DNA of 64,000 bases from Pedobacter rhodius (GCF_027213645.1 NZ_JAPWGL010000005.1:300892-364891); one strand, 5' to 3'. Counted from the stretch's first letter, positions 49,501-59,300 are shown. The notes: generated from the sequence alone by a model not told the origin. Numbers and translations: made by a program.

Positions 49501-50541
49501 CGGCGTATAGTTTGGGTACAGCATGTTAACGCCACCATAATAGGTTCCAACCCAAATAATGCCTTGCCTGTCTTGATAAATATCGTAAACAGAATTCTGA
49601 CTCAAACTGGAATTGTTACCGGGTTCGTTTTGTATGCTGCTGAAAATTTTTGTTGCAGGATTGTAAATGTTAATTCCATGTAGCGTTCCTATCCACAGTT
49701 TGCCTTCGGCATCAACAATTGTTTTTCGGATGTTGTTGCTGCTAATCCCGGATGGATTAAGGCTGTTATAAGCATAGGCCTGTATAGCACCTGTTTTAAG
49801 GTTTAATTTATACAGGCCGGTTTGTTTTGTTCCAATCCATAAATTGTTTTCCCGGTCTTCTGTAATGCTGGTGATGTGGTTATCAATTGCTTTATTAAGT
49901 TGATCGCTGAACGTTTTGAAATATTTAAATTCCGCTTTTCCCTTCTCCGTGGTCATACGCATAAGGCCATTAGTTGTACTTAGCCAAATTGTTCCCGTAT
50001 GGTCTTCGGTAACAACGTAAATTTGCTGAAGGCGTTTTGTATTGTGAAGGAATCTGGTAAAATGACCGGCTTTTTGTGATTTTAAAAGGTTTAAACCATT
50101 TGCCGTCCCTACCCATAAACGCTGTTTTTTATCCTGATAAATACAGTTTATTTTCGAATTGCTTAAAGTGTTCGCATTGTTTTTTTCGTAAACAAAATGT
50201 TCGAAATTATCGCTTGCTTCGTTGTACCTGTTTAAACCGTTTGGTGTCCCTACCCATAAGCCACCATTATTTGCCGGCAGAATTGTTGATATGTATTCGG
50301 AGCTGCTCAGGCTTTTATTGTTGTTATCTTCTCGCTTATAAATTTTGAAGTTTCGGGAATCATATTTATTTAATCCAAAGCGGGTTCCAAACCACAAAAA
50401 GCCTTTCGAATCCTGAGCAATGGCTAAAACAGAACTTTGCGATAGTCCATCATCCACATTAAGGTGTTTAAAAGTGCTATTATCCTGAGCATGTACAATA
50501 CAAATAACACATGCAAACAATAGGCTTAGTAAAAATTTCAT
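46507..50541 (-). CDS. Hybrid two-component system regulator (HTCS) of PUL B
   Basis: One 1344-residue protein joins sensor, kinase and regulator. Order: signal peptide (MKFLLSLLFACVICIVHAQ), 14 Reg_prop repeats each with a W-[IVL]-[GS]-T type motif making two seven-bladed propellers (about 20-690), a Y_Y_Y domain (about 700-765), one membrane helix (WWAYLIYLCIIAAILFVFVR), phosphoacceptor helix with SHEIRTP, ATPase core (DNGKGI, GTGLGLSLS), a receiver domain with phospho-acceptor in LILSDVMMPNMDG, and a C-terminal AraC-type HTH. It would bind released oligosaccharide in the periplasm and switch on the divergent susCD operon. ATG at 50541 fits the signal peptide; a start at 50640 would bury it. 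Confidence 0.95.
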   Translation of the reverse strand: MKFLLSLLFACVICIVHAQDNSTFKHLNVDDGLSQSSVLAIAQDSKGFLWFGTRFGLNKYDSRNFKIYKREDNNNKSLSSSEYISTILPANNGGLWVGTPNGLNRYNEASDNFEHFVYEKNNANTLSNSKINCIYQDKKQRLWVGTANGLNLLKSQKAGHFTRFLHNTKRLQQIYVVTEDHTGTIWLSTTNGLMRMTTEKGKAEFKYFKTFSDQLNKAIDNHITSITEDRENNLWIGTKQTGLYKLNLKTGAIQAYAYNSLNPSGISSNNIRKTIVDAEGKLWIGTLHGINIYNPATKIFSSIQNEPGNNSSLSQNSVYDIYQDRQGIIWVGTYYGGVNMLYPNYTPFKIYSSSKNGLSSNVVSSIMEDDKHNLWIGTEGEGLNYLNRKTNTYTNYRYSPNNPKSLSSNLVKAIIKDKKNRIWVGTHLGGLNLFNPQTNSFNRFTSKKDDTSSISNDEITSIFEDSKGRFWVGTNNGLNSFNPETGKFIRNRINGLHDAVFFIYEDAMHTIWVATNAGLYQLKAKEINFKPRLAGGKLILPYNSISCITEDKKGFFWLGTFRNGLFKLDVRRHRYHKISETDGLPSNNIIGVLEDNENNLWISTDNGLCKYNPEKKSFNVYNIKDGLPGNEFNYKSLLKDSKGEFFFGSLSGMISFFPDHIKQNKNIPKALFTGLKIFNKTVNLNRDEGVLDSNISVTKSVTFKSSDNVFAIDFTVLNFIKPDKNLYAYKLVGFEKNWNYVNIPSANYTNLSPGNYTLLVKGSNNDGLWTTEVTQLKIKVLPPFYKTWWAYLIYLCIIAAILFVFVRYLLIRAVLTKEQEINEHKLEFFTNISHEIRTPLTLIIGPLEKMIDNAKDNPSLNRDLQPIKTNADRLMNLVTELLDFRKAESGKMTLQVSPGNIVKFCKEIFLAFQNMAISNNIAYTFESDGDEIMLYFDKVQLEKVLFNLLSNAFKFTHNGGNVSLKIQQDKNTVEIRICDNGKGIPSDKQSNLFNNFYQANPGVNIGTGLGLSLSKSITELHHGTIKLQSEAETAFKNGYTCFKVSLKKGKTHFKTKELVEDYIYYDDVKNYTINQTAAIVDTAPEITISKEKKYSILLVEDNIEVRNFIKEALENTYNIYESEDGLIGWETATALIPDLILSDVMMPNMDGLELCRKLKTDERTSHIPVVLLTARSAYIHQLNGFEHGADAYVMKPFNLKILALNIHNLLQARETIRQKFGQVVTLEPRNLIINTTEQNFLNKIMNLIEEHIADPDFDVPKLASAIGMSQPVLYKKIRALTDLSVNDFIKSIRLKKAAQLLKSQQGNIAEIAYAVGFNDRKYFSLEFKKAFGKSPSEYMQEKME

Positions 50542-50684
50542 GCTCGATAGTAAAAGAAATGTTTGGTTAGGCGTGAATAAAATTACAATTATGCTTTTTG
50601 TGAAAAAAGTGAATTTATCATAATATGTAAATTTTAACATTTTAAACTTTTATGGCCTTACTGGGATACCATTAAAACACATCG

Positions 50685-50722
50685 TTTAGGATTTTACCCC
50701 TATTTATTTAGGATTTTACCCC
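50685..50722. promoter_or_regulatory. 16-bp direct repeat, likely HTCS binding site
   Basis: TTTAGGATTTTACCCC occurs exactly at 50685-50700 and 50707-50722, 22 bp apart, about two helical turns, so both copies face the same side of DNA. It lies in the 363-bp gap between the HTCS start and the susC start. Tandem half-sites at such spacing suit the paired AraC-type HTH of an HTCS dimer. Confidence 0.65.
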
Positions 50723-50904
50723 TTCCATTCGCCGCCAAAGCAACAATTTTGATTTAACCAAATATTTTGAAGCGAACCAACATTTAAGCTAATACCAATT
50801 TTTTTTATTCGAAACAACAAGTTATTTAAGCCCAATACAGGTATAAGTTGTGTTAAAAATTTTTGCGATTAAGAAATAACCAATAGAAATCAACTAAACA
50901 AACA

Positions 50905-53900
50905 ATGGATAAACTTTACAAACATTTCAAAATTGGAGCGGCAAAACCTGGTCATGATTACTGGCAGGTAAAACTATGCACCTTAATTATGCTTTTGAGT
51001 TTTACGGCATTTACAGCCTTTGCTCAATCCATAAAAATTTCTGGAACAGTAAAAGATAAGCAGGGTGGTACAATACCGGGTGTAAGTGTGAAAGTAAAAG
51101 GAACATCAACCGCTGTGGTAACTTCCGGCGAAGGGAAATTTTCTTTAACCGTGCCTTCAGTACAAAGTGTACTGGTGTTTTCTTACGTCGGCTATGATGT
51201 AAAAGAAGTAACCGTTGGTACAGCCAGCAATATTGAGGTAAGCCTGCAGGATCAGAATAACAGCTTAAACGATGTGGTTGTTGTGGGTTATGGCGTACAA
51301 AAGAAGGTTAACGTGATTGGTTCGGTAGCCACAATTGATGCGAAATCGATAGAAAACCGTCCGGTAACCAATCTTTCGTCTGCATTGGGCGGTTTAAGTT
51401 CGGGTGTTTCTGTGAGGCAGACCTCGGGTAAACCGGGCTCTGATGGTGCCACCATCCGTATACGGGGTACAGGAACATTAAATAGTAACAATGCCTTAAT
51501 TATTGTTGATGGTATTGTTGGCAGCATGGATGCCGTAAATCCTAACGATGTGGAAACGGTTTCGATATTAAAAGATGCTGCGGCAGCTTCTATTTACGGT
51601 TCGCTGGCCGCTAACGGGGTAATTTTAATCACCACTAAAAAAGGTAAGCAAGGGAAAACAACGGTTACGTACAGTGGCCTTGGTTCTATCGCTCAACCGG
51701 CTAATATGCCGACTTTTGTAACCGATTATATTACCCACATGCAATTGGTGAACGAAGGTTACCGGAATTTAGGACAGAGCCCGGTTTATACCGATGCTAC
51801 AATAGCGCTTTGGGCAGCGGCAAATGCAAATCCCGAAGGCTTAACCCCTCAAGGTATTCCAAACTATGTGGCTTATCCAAATACAGATTGGGGTAAAGAA
51901 ATTTTCGAAAATAACCTGGTTCAGCAACATAATATTTCGTTAAACGGCGGCAATGAAAATACGCAGTATTTATTATCTGCTTTCTATATCAACAACCCGG
52001 GCACAATGGCCAATACGGGGTCGGATAAATACAACCTGCGGATTAACCTGCAATCGAAAGTAGCCAGTTTCTTAACTGTAGGTACGCAAACTTTTGCCTC
52101 AAACCAAACGTATGGCCTGGCCAGTACCGATAACGCATTTAATTTTTTACGCCAAACTACTCCTGGTGTTTACCCGGTTTACAATGGTAAGTATGGTTTT
52201 CCAGCAGCGGCCGAAGAATCATCAACCGCCAATAACATCACTCAATATTTGTATGGAACTGGCGGAGCGGATAATGAAACCCGCATTAACACAACTGTTT
52301 TTGCAAGATTTGATATCCTGAAAGGCCTGAATTTTGAAACCAGGTTTAATTACCAGGCCCGTCAGGAAGAATTTAATTCGCATTCAAATACCTTTGAAAA
52401 ATGGAATTTCGCTTCCAATACGTTGAAGCAGGCGGCTACCACACCCGATCAGCTCAGCACAAACTACGGTTTTAATAAAAACTACGCGTATACCATTGAT
52501 AACATCCTGAATTATAAAACCACCATTGCTAAAGTACACGATATTGGTATTTTGGCGGGTTACAACCAGTACTATTATAATTACTACAATTTTGGTGCGA
52601 GCAAAAAAGGTTTAATTGATGAAACCATTACAACCTTAAATTCTGCAACAACGTTAACTTCTGCATCAGGCGATGAATATGATTATGCTTTGCGTTCTTA
52701 TTTCGGTCGTTTAAATTATGCGTTTAAAAACAGGTATTTATTAGAAGGTGTTTTCAGGTACGATGGTTCATCAAGATTCTCGGCCGACAACAGATGGGGT
52801 TTCTTCCCGGCATTATCAGCAGGCTGGCGGATTTCAGAAGAACCTTTTATGGAAGGGCTCAATAAATACATTGGTAATTTGAAGTTAAGGGCATCCTGGG
52901 GTAAAACAGGTAACAATGCATCTGGTAACTACGATTACCAGGCCGTGTATGGTGCCACCAATTATTCTTTCAACGGTCTGCAGTCAACGGGTTTGGTATC
53001 AACCAAATTTGCCAATAACGATTTAAAATGGGAAACCACAACCACAACCAATATCGGTTTAGATGGTAACTTATTTAAAGGGGCATTAACTTTCGAAATC
53101 GATTTGTATAAAAAATATACTGATGGAATTTTGTTTACCCCAACCATACCATTAACCACAGGAACAGCAACCGCGGCTACCCAAAACATTGCAGAGGTAT
53201 CGAACAAAGGTTTAGAAGTAACACTTGGTTACAATGGTAAAATCGGCGAATTTAAATACGGTGTATCCGGAAACTTTGCCTATAACTTCAACAGGGTTTC
53301 TAAATATAAAGGATTGCTTAATGCAGGTTATACCACCGATGCAGCAGGAAACAGGGTTTATACGTCTAATTTAGGTAATGTTTCAAGCGGAGGCGCAAAC
53401 AGAATCTTAGAAGGACATGAAATTAATGAGTATTACCTGCAAACGGTTTATAAAGGTACAGGCAGTTATTTTACCGATGGAAAAGTTAACGTAAACGGTG
53501 GGCCAAAAGATGGCATGATTCGCACACCAGATGATATGGCCTGGTTAAATGCGATGATTGCAGCAGGTTATACTTTCCAGCCAACTGCGGGGGTAAGTAA
53601 AACTAAAATTTATTACGGCGATTTAATTTATGCCGATAACAATGGCGATGGTTTATATGGAAATGCCTTTGATGCACAGTTCCTGAATAAATCATCAACA
53701 CCAAGATACAATTATGGCTTTAGCATGAATTTATCTTATAAAAACATTGATCTGTCTATGCTATGGTCGGGCAGTGCGGGCATGTGGTATTATTGGAATG
53801 CGAATGGCTATAACAATTCCATCGTATCCTTAGGTAATGCCGTAAGTACATTAATCGCCGGCGACCACTATTATTACAATGATGCTAACCCAGCCGACCC

Positions 53901-54204
53901 GGCCAATAACATCACCGCCCGTTATCCCCGCTTAAAAAATACCACCGATGCACAAAATGCGGCAGTTGCAAGCGATTTTTATTTGTATAACGCATCTTAC
54001 CTTAAACTGAAAAACCTGCAGATAGGGTATACGGTTCCTGAAAAGCTATCAAAAAAAGCTTTAATCAGCAGGGCAAGGATTTATGTGTCGGGTGAAAACC
54101 TTTGGACAATAACCAATTACCCGGGGTTGGATCCGGAGATTGGTTCGGGCATTGGTTACCCAACCATGCGCCAGTATTCTGTAGGCTTAAATGTTACATT
54201 TTAA
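50905..54204 (+). CDS. SusC/RagA family TonB-linked receptor (PUL B)
   Basis: The 1099-residue outer-membrane transporter of PUL B. Its signal peptide is extended: about 25 polar residues precede the hydrophobic core (LCTLIMLLSFTAFTAFAQS, cleavage near 41), as in many SusC proteins. Then a carboxypeptidase-D-like domain (ISGTVKDKQGGTIPGVSVKV), TonB-box-like DVVVVGYGVQKKVNV, plug with IIVDGIVGSMDAVNPNDVE and ILKDAAAASIYGSLAANGV, and a barrel ending in YSVGLNVTF. It starts 183 bp after the direct repeat; the SusD gene follows after 18 bp. Confidence 0.94.
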   Translation: MDKLYKHFKIGAAKPGHDYWQVKLCTLIMLLSFTAFTAFAQSIKISGTVKDKQGGTIPGVSVKVKGTSTAVVTSGEGKFSLTVPSVQSVLVFSYVGYDVKEVTVGTASNIEVSLQDQNNSLNDVVVVGYGVQKKVNVIGSVATIDAKSIENRPVTNLSSALGGLSSGVSVRQTSGKPGSDGATIRIRGTGTLNSNNALIIVDGIVGSMDAVNPNDVETVSILKDAAAASIYGSLAANGVILITTKKGKQGKTTVTYSGLGSIAQPANMPTFVTDYITHMQLVNEGYRNLGQSPVYTDATIALWAAANANPEGLTPQGIPNYVAYPNTDWGKEIFENNLVQQHNISLNGGNENTQYLLSAFYINNPGTMANTGSDKYNLRINLQSKVASFLTVGTQTFASNQTYGLASTDNAFNFLRQTTPGVYPVYNGKYGFPAAAEESSTANNITQYLYGTGGADNETRINTTVFARFDILKGLNFETRFNYQARQEEFNSHSNTFEKWNFASNTLKQAATTPDQLSTNYGFNKNYAYTIDNILNYKTTIAKVHDIGILAGYNQYYYNYYNFGASKKGLIDETITTLNSATTLTSASGDEYDYALRSYFGRLNYAFKNRYLLEGVFRYDGSSRFSADNRWGFFPALSAGWRISEEPFMEGLNKYIGNLKLRASWGKTGNNASGNYDYQAVYGATNYSFNGLQSTGLVSTKFANNDLKWETTTTTNIGLDGNLFKGALTFEIDLYKKYTDGILFTPTIPLTTGTATAATQNIAEVSNKGLEVTLGYNGKIGEFKYGVSGNFAYNFNRVSKYKGLLNAGYTTDAAGNRVYTSNLGNVSSGGANRILEGHEINEYYLQTVYKGTGSYFTDGKVNVNGGPKDGMIRTPDDMAWLNAMIAAGYTFQPTAGVSKTKIYYGDLIYADNNGDGLYGNAFDAQFLNKSSTPRYNYGFSMNLSYKNIDLSMLWSGSAGMWYYWNANGYNNSIVSLGNAVSTLIAGDHYYYNDANPADPANNITARYPRLKNTTDAQNAAVASDFYLYNASYLKLKNLQIGYTVPEKLSKKALISRARIYVSGENLWTITNYPGLDPEIGSGIGYPTMRQYSVGLNVTF

Positions 54205-54222
54205 CGATTTAGAAAGAAGAAA

Positions 54223-55983
54223 ATGAAAAAGATTTTAACCATACTATTTACAATTGTAGCACTTGCAGGCTGTAAAAAAGATTTATTGGAAACCGCACCA
54301 TACTCGCAGGTTGCATCAGAAACGATGTGGACGACAGACAACTTAACTGACCAGGGGGTAACGGGTGTTTATGCACTTTTAAGGTACGGGTTTACTTCAG
54401 GAGGCGCCTCTGGTTTGGAGCTTTACCAAATGGACGCTTTAGGCTTTACCGGACAAACATCTGGTGCCGAATCATTACTTTCAGGCACCATAACACCATC
54501 TAATGGCTATTTTAGTTCACATTGGCAAAATCTCTACGAGGGTATTCAGAGAGCCAATGATGCCATTAAAAATATTGCAGCAAAATCGCCCTCATCCGCT
54601 GAAAAAAAGGCAAGGTACATTGCGGAATGTAAATTTTTGCGGGCCTATTTTTATTTAAGGTTAAATCAGCTTTATAAAGGTGTACCCATTTATTTAGAGC
54701 CCTTTACTGCATCTGAGGCAACTAAACCCCGTTCAACAGAAGCCGAAGTTTGGGCACAGGTTGTTAGCGACCTTACGGCTGCAATTGCCGAACCAAACTT
54801 GCCTGACCGGTATATAAGTGGAAATGCGCTGTATGGTCATGTAACCAAAGGTGCGGCTTATGCTTTAAGGGGAAAAGCTTACTTATATACGCAAAAATTT
54901 GATTTGGCGGCCGCCGATTTCGGTAAAGTAAAGGATGCGGGCTATACGTTATTTGCGAACTACGCCAACTTGTTTAAAACGGCGAACGAGCAATCGGCCG
55001 AAATGATTTTTTCCATTCAAAATATTGCTGTTACCGGTTTTGGTTCTGATACCCAGTTTTATTGTGGTACACGTTCTTCTTTCGGCTCTTGCTGGAATAC
55101 TTACCATGTTTCACCTAATCTGGTTGATTTATATGAAAATGCCGATGGTTCTAAATTTGATTGGGAAGTTGCCATTCCGGGTTATTCAGCCCTATCGGTT
55201 GCCGAGCGTGAAGTTTACTTTTTAAGAAACAATTTAACGGCTGCCGAAATTACGGCGGCAACAACAAGGGGGGCAAAAATGAGCCTTTACCTGCCTACAG
55301 GTAACGAAGCCCGCTTATTAAAGGCTTACACCAACCGCGACCCAAGGCTGGCGGCCAATGTGATTACGCCATATGCTACTTACGTTGGTGTATTTAGCGG
55401 TGCCAACGCGGTCGTAACATCGAGGTGGCCATACCGTTCAGAAGCGGCAACAAATGGCGATTTGCGTACCGATACACAAAGCTTATTCTATTATTTATAT
55501 CGCAAATATGTTTATGAAGGTACGGCAGAAACGCCTGCCAGAGATTACGGTCCAACAGATATGGTTTTAATCCGCTATGCTGATGTGCTTTTAATGTGGG
55601 CCGAAGCACTAAACGAGCAAGGCTTAACCACCGAAGCCATTGCGAAAGTGAATGAAGTTAGAGCCCGTGCAGGGGTAGCTTTGTTGCAAAATACGAATGG
55701 CGCGTTACCTACATATGTTTCGAGTCAAACCGATTTAAGGGAAAGAATTCGTAATGAGCGTAGGGTAGAATTTCCAAATGAAGGCATTAATTTCTTTGAT
55801 GAGATGCGATGGAAAAGCTGGAAAGACAAAGTTTTTTATGCGGGTAATGGTGTAAAGCAGGCTTGGGGAAAAGTCGTATATGCTTACTCGTTTAAAGGCG
55901 ATTATCTTTATAACTGGGCAATTCCGGCTGTGGAGATAGAAAGAAACCCTAACCTGGTACAAAACCCGGGTTGGATAAATTAG
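54223..55983 (+). CDS. RagB/SusD family lipoprotein (PUL B)
   Basis: The 586-residue surface lipoprotein has a lipobox ending LAGC (Cys17), TPR-like helices (FLRAYFYLRLNQLYKGVPIY; GAAYALRGKAYLYTQKFDLAAADF) and the family C-terminal motifs VLIRYADVLLMWAEALNEQG, RIRNERRVEFPNEGINFFDEMRWKSW and NPNLVQNPGW. It is longer than the other two SusD proteins here because of an insertion near 260-370. It pairs with the SusC-like protein upstream and is followed by a terminator-like hairpin. Confidence 0.94.
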   Translation: MKKILTILFTIVALAGCKKDLLETAPYSQVASETMWTTDNLTDQGVTGVYALLRYGFTSGGASGLELYQMDALGFTGQTSGAESLLSGTITPSNGYFSSHWQNLYEGIQRANDAIKNIAAKSPSSAEKKARYIAECKFLRAYFYLRLNQLYKGVPIYLEPFTASEATKPRSTEAEVWAQVVSDLTAAIAEPNLPDRYISGNALYGHVTKGAAYALRGKAYLYTQKFDLAAADFGKVKDAGYTLFANYANLFKTANEQSAEMIFSIQNIAVTGFGSDTQFYCGTRSSFGSCWNTYHVSPNLVDLYENADGSKFDWEVAIPGYSALSVAEREVYFLRNNLTAAEITAATTRGAKMSLYLPTGNEARLLKAYTNRDPRLAANVITPYATYVGVFSGANAVVTSRWPYRSEAATNGDLRTDTQSLFYYLYRKYVYEGTAETPARDYGPTDMVLIRYADVLLMWAEALNEQGLTTEAIAKVNEVRARAGVALLQNTNGALPTYVSSQTDLRERIRNERRVEFPNEGINFFDEMRWKSWKDKVFYAGNGVKQAWGKVVYAYSFKGDYLYNWAIPAVEIERNPNLVQNPGWIN

Positions 55984-56002
55984 TAGTTTTATGGTTAGTT
56001 GT

Positions 56003-56031
56003 AGGTCGCCATGGTGGTGGCGGCCTTTTTT
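56003..56031 (+). terminator. Terminator between susD and the lyase gene (PUL B)
   Basis: AGGTCGCCA (56003-56011) pairs with TGGCGGCCT (56018-56026, one T-G pair) over a 6-nt loop and runs into TTTTT. The next PUL gene starts 63 bp later on the same strand, so it likely causes partial termination. Confidence 0.8.
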
Positions 56032-56093
56032 AAGCTAACTTTTACCTAATTTGAATTGTAATTAAATCCATCGAAATACAATGTGTAATATAT

Positions 56094-58040
56094 ATGATGA
56101 TTTTTCGAAATAAAAGCACTTGGTTTTTAACGCTTGTACTTTCTATAGGCCTAACCGCCCATGCGCAAAAGCAAATGCCCAGAGATTGGTTAATTCAAGC
56201 TTACAATAAAGCATATCCTAAAGGAAATGCTTTAGAAAACTTACCTGAATGGCAAAATGAGCAATATTCAAATTCGTCAAAGTCTATCCAGGCACTGCCC
56301 GATAGCATCAAACAAAAACTTGTAAAACAGGCTGAAAAAGCAATCAATTATAATTGGCCTTCATTACCGGCATCTTTATACCTGGATTACAAATTAACAG
56401 GTACAAGAGTTAACTACGAAAACCTGCAAGGCGAACGCAGAAAAATGCTGGCCCATTTAGTTGCAGGAGAGCTTATCGAAAATAAGGGAAAATATATCCC
56501 CCAAATTGTAAATGGCCTTTGGTTAATTTTAGAAGAAAGTACCTGGGTGGCGCCCGCACACATTGTGGTACAAAAAGAAGGTGCTGATTTGGCAAATATC
56601 GAAAATCCTTACATCGATTTAAATGCATCCAGAACTGCATTAACGGTGGCAACGGTTTATAACATGCTTGCGCCAAAACTTGCTGCTTATTCTAAAGTAA
56701 TTAACGGTAGAATCTTATACGAACTGAACCGCAGAATTTTCGACCCTTATTTAAAATACGATAACTTCTGGTGGATGGGTTTTAAAGGCAATGCGGTTAA
56801 CAACTGGAATACCTATGTTAATGCAAACACTTTACAAGCCGCCTTACTCGTGCTTAAGCCTGGCGAAAAACTGGATGCTTTAATACCTAAATTATTAAGA
56901 AGTACCGATAATTTTATAAATCAATACCCTGAAGATGGTGGCTGTGATGAAGGGCCTTCTTATTGGGATATGGCTGGTGGGCGACTCATCCGCTTAATGG
57001 TGATTTTGAACCAGGCATCAAGTGGCAAGCTGAATTGGAGTGATAAAGCACTCCTGCATAAAATTGGTTCTTACACCTACAACATGCAAATTGCCGGGAA
57101 TTATGTGGTTAATTTTGCGGATGCCTTCGCCAGATATGCACAGAATCCGGAAAGTGTTTACCAATACGGCTTGATGTTTAAGGATGAAAAACTGAAAAAT
57201 TATGCGTCCTTCATTTTTAATTCTGGAAACAGGCAAGTCTCTTCTGATGATGTCAGCGATTTTCTGGCCATTTCTATTGTGTACCAGGAATTGAAACGTA
57301 TACCACCTGATGCGCCATACCCGGCTTATGCGGCATTGCCCGATTTGCAGGTTTTTAACGCAAGGCAAAAGGCTGGCGCTACCCAAGGATTGTTTTTTGC
57401 AGCCAAAGGCGGTAATAATGCCGAAAGCCATAACCATAATGATGTTGGCAATTTCATCGTTTACAGCAACGGTAAACCGGTTTTAATTGATGCCGGCGTT
57501 GGTGTTTACACCAGTAAAACGTTCAGCAGCAAACGCTATGAACTTTGGAATGTACAATCGCAATGGCACAACTGCCCCACCATAAATGGTGTGCAACAAC
57601 AGGATGGTAAAAAGTTTGCAGCTAAAGATTTTAAATTTAACAATACGGACAAACTGGCTTCGGTATCTATGGATATTGCACATGCTTATCCGGAAGCTGC
57701 ATCCGTTGAGAAATGGGAACGAACAATAACACTCAACAGGCCTAAAAATGAAATTACACTTGCCGATAATTCAATATTAAAAGCATACAAAGCCCCAACT
57801 GAACTTAATTTTTTAACACCATTAAGGGCAGAAATCAAAAAAGGACAAATTCAGTTCGAAACTGGTTTAACCATGCGTTTTGATGATGCCCGGTTGGAAG
57901 CCAAAATAGATGAGCAACCAATTGATGATACGCGGTTAGCTGCCGCCTGGGGCCGGAAAATTTACAGGATACGTTTAATAACTAAACTGAAGGCACTTGC
58001 TGCCGATTATAAAATAGTGATAACGCAGGCGAAAAACTGA
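56094..58040 (+). CDS. Heparinase II/III-type polysaccharide lyase
   Basis: The 648-residue exported protein (signal peptide to about residue 25) has an alpha/alpha-toroid with the lyase-type motifs GNAVNNWNTYVNANTL (Asn-rich, about 232-246) and EDGGCDEGPSYWDMAGG (280-296), then the heparinase II/III beta-sandwich with NNAESHNHNDVGNFIVY (His446, His448) and LWNVQSQWHNCPTINGV. Such enzymes cut uronic-acid glycans by beta-elimination. It resembles the PL12/PL15/PL21-type group, but I cannot assign the family or substrate. A second ATG at 56097 is equally possible. GH88, KduI and KduD downstream agree with unsaturated uronate products. Confidence 0.87.
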   Translation: MMIFRNKSTWFLTLVLSIGLTAHAQKQMPRDWLIQAYNKAYPKGNALENLPEWQNEQYSNSSKSIQALPDSIKQKLVKQAEKAINYNWPSLPASLYLDYKLTGTRVNYENLQGERRKMLAHLVAGELIENKGKYIPQIVNGLWLILEESTWVAPAHIVVQKEGADLANIENPYIDLNASRTALTVATVYNMLAPKLAAYSKVINGRILYELNRRIFDPYLKYDNFWWMGFKGNAVNNWNTYVNANTLQAALLVLKPGEKLDALIPKLLRSTDNFINQYPEDGGCDEGPSYWDMAGGRLIRLMVILNQASSGKLNWSDKALLHKIGSYTYNMQIAGNYVVNFADAFARYAQNPESVYQYGLMFKDEKLKNYASFIFNSGNRQVSSDDVSDFLAISIVYQELKRIPPDAPYPAYAALPDLQVFNARQKAGATQGLFFAAKGGNNAESHNHNDVGNFIVYSNGKPVLIDAGVGVYTSKTFSSKRYELWNVQSQWHNCPTINGVQQQDGKKFAAKDFKFNNTDKLASVSMDIAHAYPEAASVEKWERTITLNRPKNEITLADNSILKAYKAPTELNFLTPLRAEIKKGQIQFETGLTMRFDDARLEAKIDEQPIDDTRLAAAWGRKIYRIRLITKLKALAADYKIVITQAKN

Positions 58041-58109
58041 TTGGCCATGCAAATGATTGTGATTTAATTAAATGCATGTATAAATAATAAACTGAAAACA
58101 ACATCACAA

Positions 58110-59300
58110 ATGATAATAAAAAGAATAAAGTTAATTACTGTTTTAATCACAATTGCAACATCTTATAGCTTTGCCCAAACGCAAAGAAAGCCAATGAACC
58201 AGCTTATAAATGAGGAGTTTAAATTTGCTTTAGAACAATATAAGGTTTTAGCCAAAAATATACCAGCCGGCAAAACCCCGCAAAGTTTTGCTAACGGAAA
58301 GCCTGTAAATCAAGATATAAAATGGTGGTGCAGTGGTTTTTATTCGGGCAGTTTATGGTACTTGTACGAAGAAACAAAAGATGCATCAATAAAACTGGAA
58401 GCTGAAAAAGCTTTAAAGGTAATTGAACCAAACCAAACCTATACCGGTAACCATGATCTGGGTTTTATGATGTATTGCAGTTTCGGAAATGCCTATCGTT
58501 TAACAAGCGAACCAGCGTATAAGGCGGTTATTCAGCGCTCGGCAGCATCCTTAGCAACGCGTTATCGCCCGAATATTAAATCTATTCAATCCTGGAACAA
58601 AAATAAATACTGGGATTGCCCGGTAATTATTGATAACATGATGAACCTGGAAATGATGAACTGGGCAAGCGAAAATGGCGGGAGCCCGAAATATAAAGAA
58701 ATCGCCGTTACCCATGCCAATACAACATTAAAAAATCATTTCAGACCGGATTTAAGTTCTTACCATGTAATTGATTACAACCCTGAAACCGGAGCAATAA
58801 AAAGAAAGGCAACCTGGCAAGGTGCAGCCGATTGCTCGGCGTGGTCTCGCGGGCAGGGCTGGGCTTTGTATGGTTATACCATGATGTACCGCTTTACAAA
58901 AGATGAAACTTACCTTAAACAAGCCAAAGGCATTGCACATTTCATCTTAAATCATCCGAATTTACCGGCCGATAAAATTCCTTTCTGGGATTTTGATGCT
59001 CCGGGAATTCCTTATGCTAAACGCGATGCATCCGCAGGTGCCTTAATTGCATCAGCTTTGCTGGAACTTGGTCAATATACTTCCGGTAGCGAAAAAGCTG
59101 AATTTAAATCGGTAGCAGAAACTATGATTTTTTCACTCGCCAGCCCCTCATATCATGCTAAATTAGGCGAAAACGGTGGCTTTTTATTAATGCACAGTAC
59201 AGGTGCTTATCCCCTAAATAGTGAAATTGATGTGCCTTTGGTTTATGCCGATTATTACTACCTGGAAGCCTTATTGAGGTATAAAAAATGGTATCTGTAG
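58110..59300 (+). CDS. GH88 unsaturated glucuronyl hydrolase
   Basis: GH88 enzymes hydrate the double bond of the 4,5-unsaturated uronic acid left by lyases and so release it from the oligosaccharide. The 396-residue product has a signal peptide (cleavage near SFAQT), WWCSGFYSGSLWYLYE (71-86), the two catalytic-type aspartates in NHDLGFMMYCSFG (Asp116) and VIIDNMMNLEMM (Asp175), HVIDYNPETG, and SRGQGWALYGYTMMY. Spacing of the aspartates (59) is close to that in Bacillus UGL (61). The signal peptide puts it in the periplasm, after SusCD uptake. It starts 69 bp after the lyase and 21 bp before DUF2264. Confidence 0.94.
   Translation: MIIKRIKLITVLITIATSYSFAQTQRKPMNQLINEEFKFALEQYKVLAKNIPAGKTPQSFANGKPVNQDIKWWCSGFYSGSLWYLYEETKDASIKLEAEKALKVIEPNQTYTGNHDLGFMMYCSFGNAYRLTSEPAYKAVIQRSAASLATRYRPNIKSIQSWNKNKYWDCPVIIDNMMNLEMMNWASENGGSPKYKEIAVTHANTTLKNHFRPDLSSYHVIDYNPETGAIKRKATWQGAADCSAWSRGQGWALYGYTMMYRFTKDETYLKQAKGIAHFILNHPNLPADKIPFWDFDAPGIPYAKRDASAGALIASALLELGQYTSGSEKAEFKSVAETMIFSLASPSYHAKLGENGGFLLMHSTGAYPLNSEIDVPLVYADYYYLEALLRYKKWYL

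Noticed and set aside
57018..57437. 139-codon minus-strand open frame inside the lyase gene
   Set aside because: It lies wholly antisense to a gene with clear family motifs, has no domain, and its composition is that of a shadow frame.
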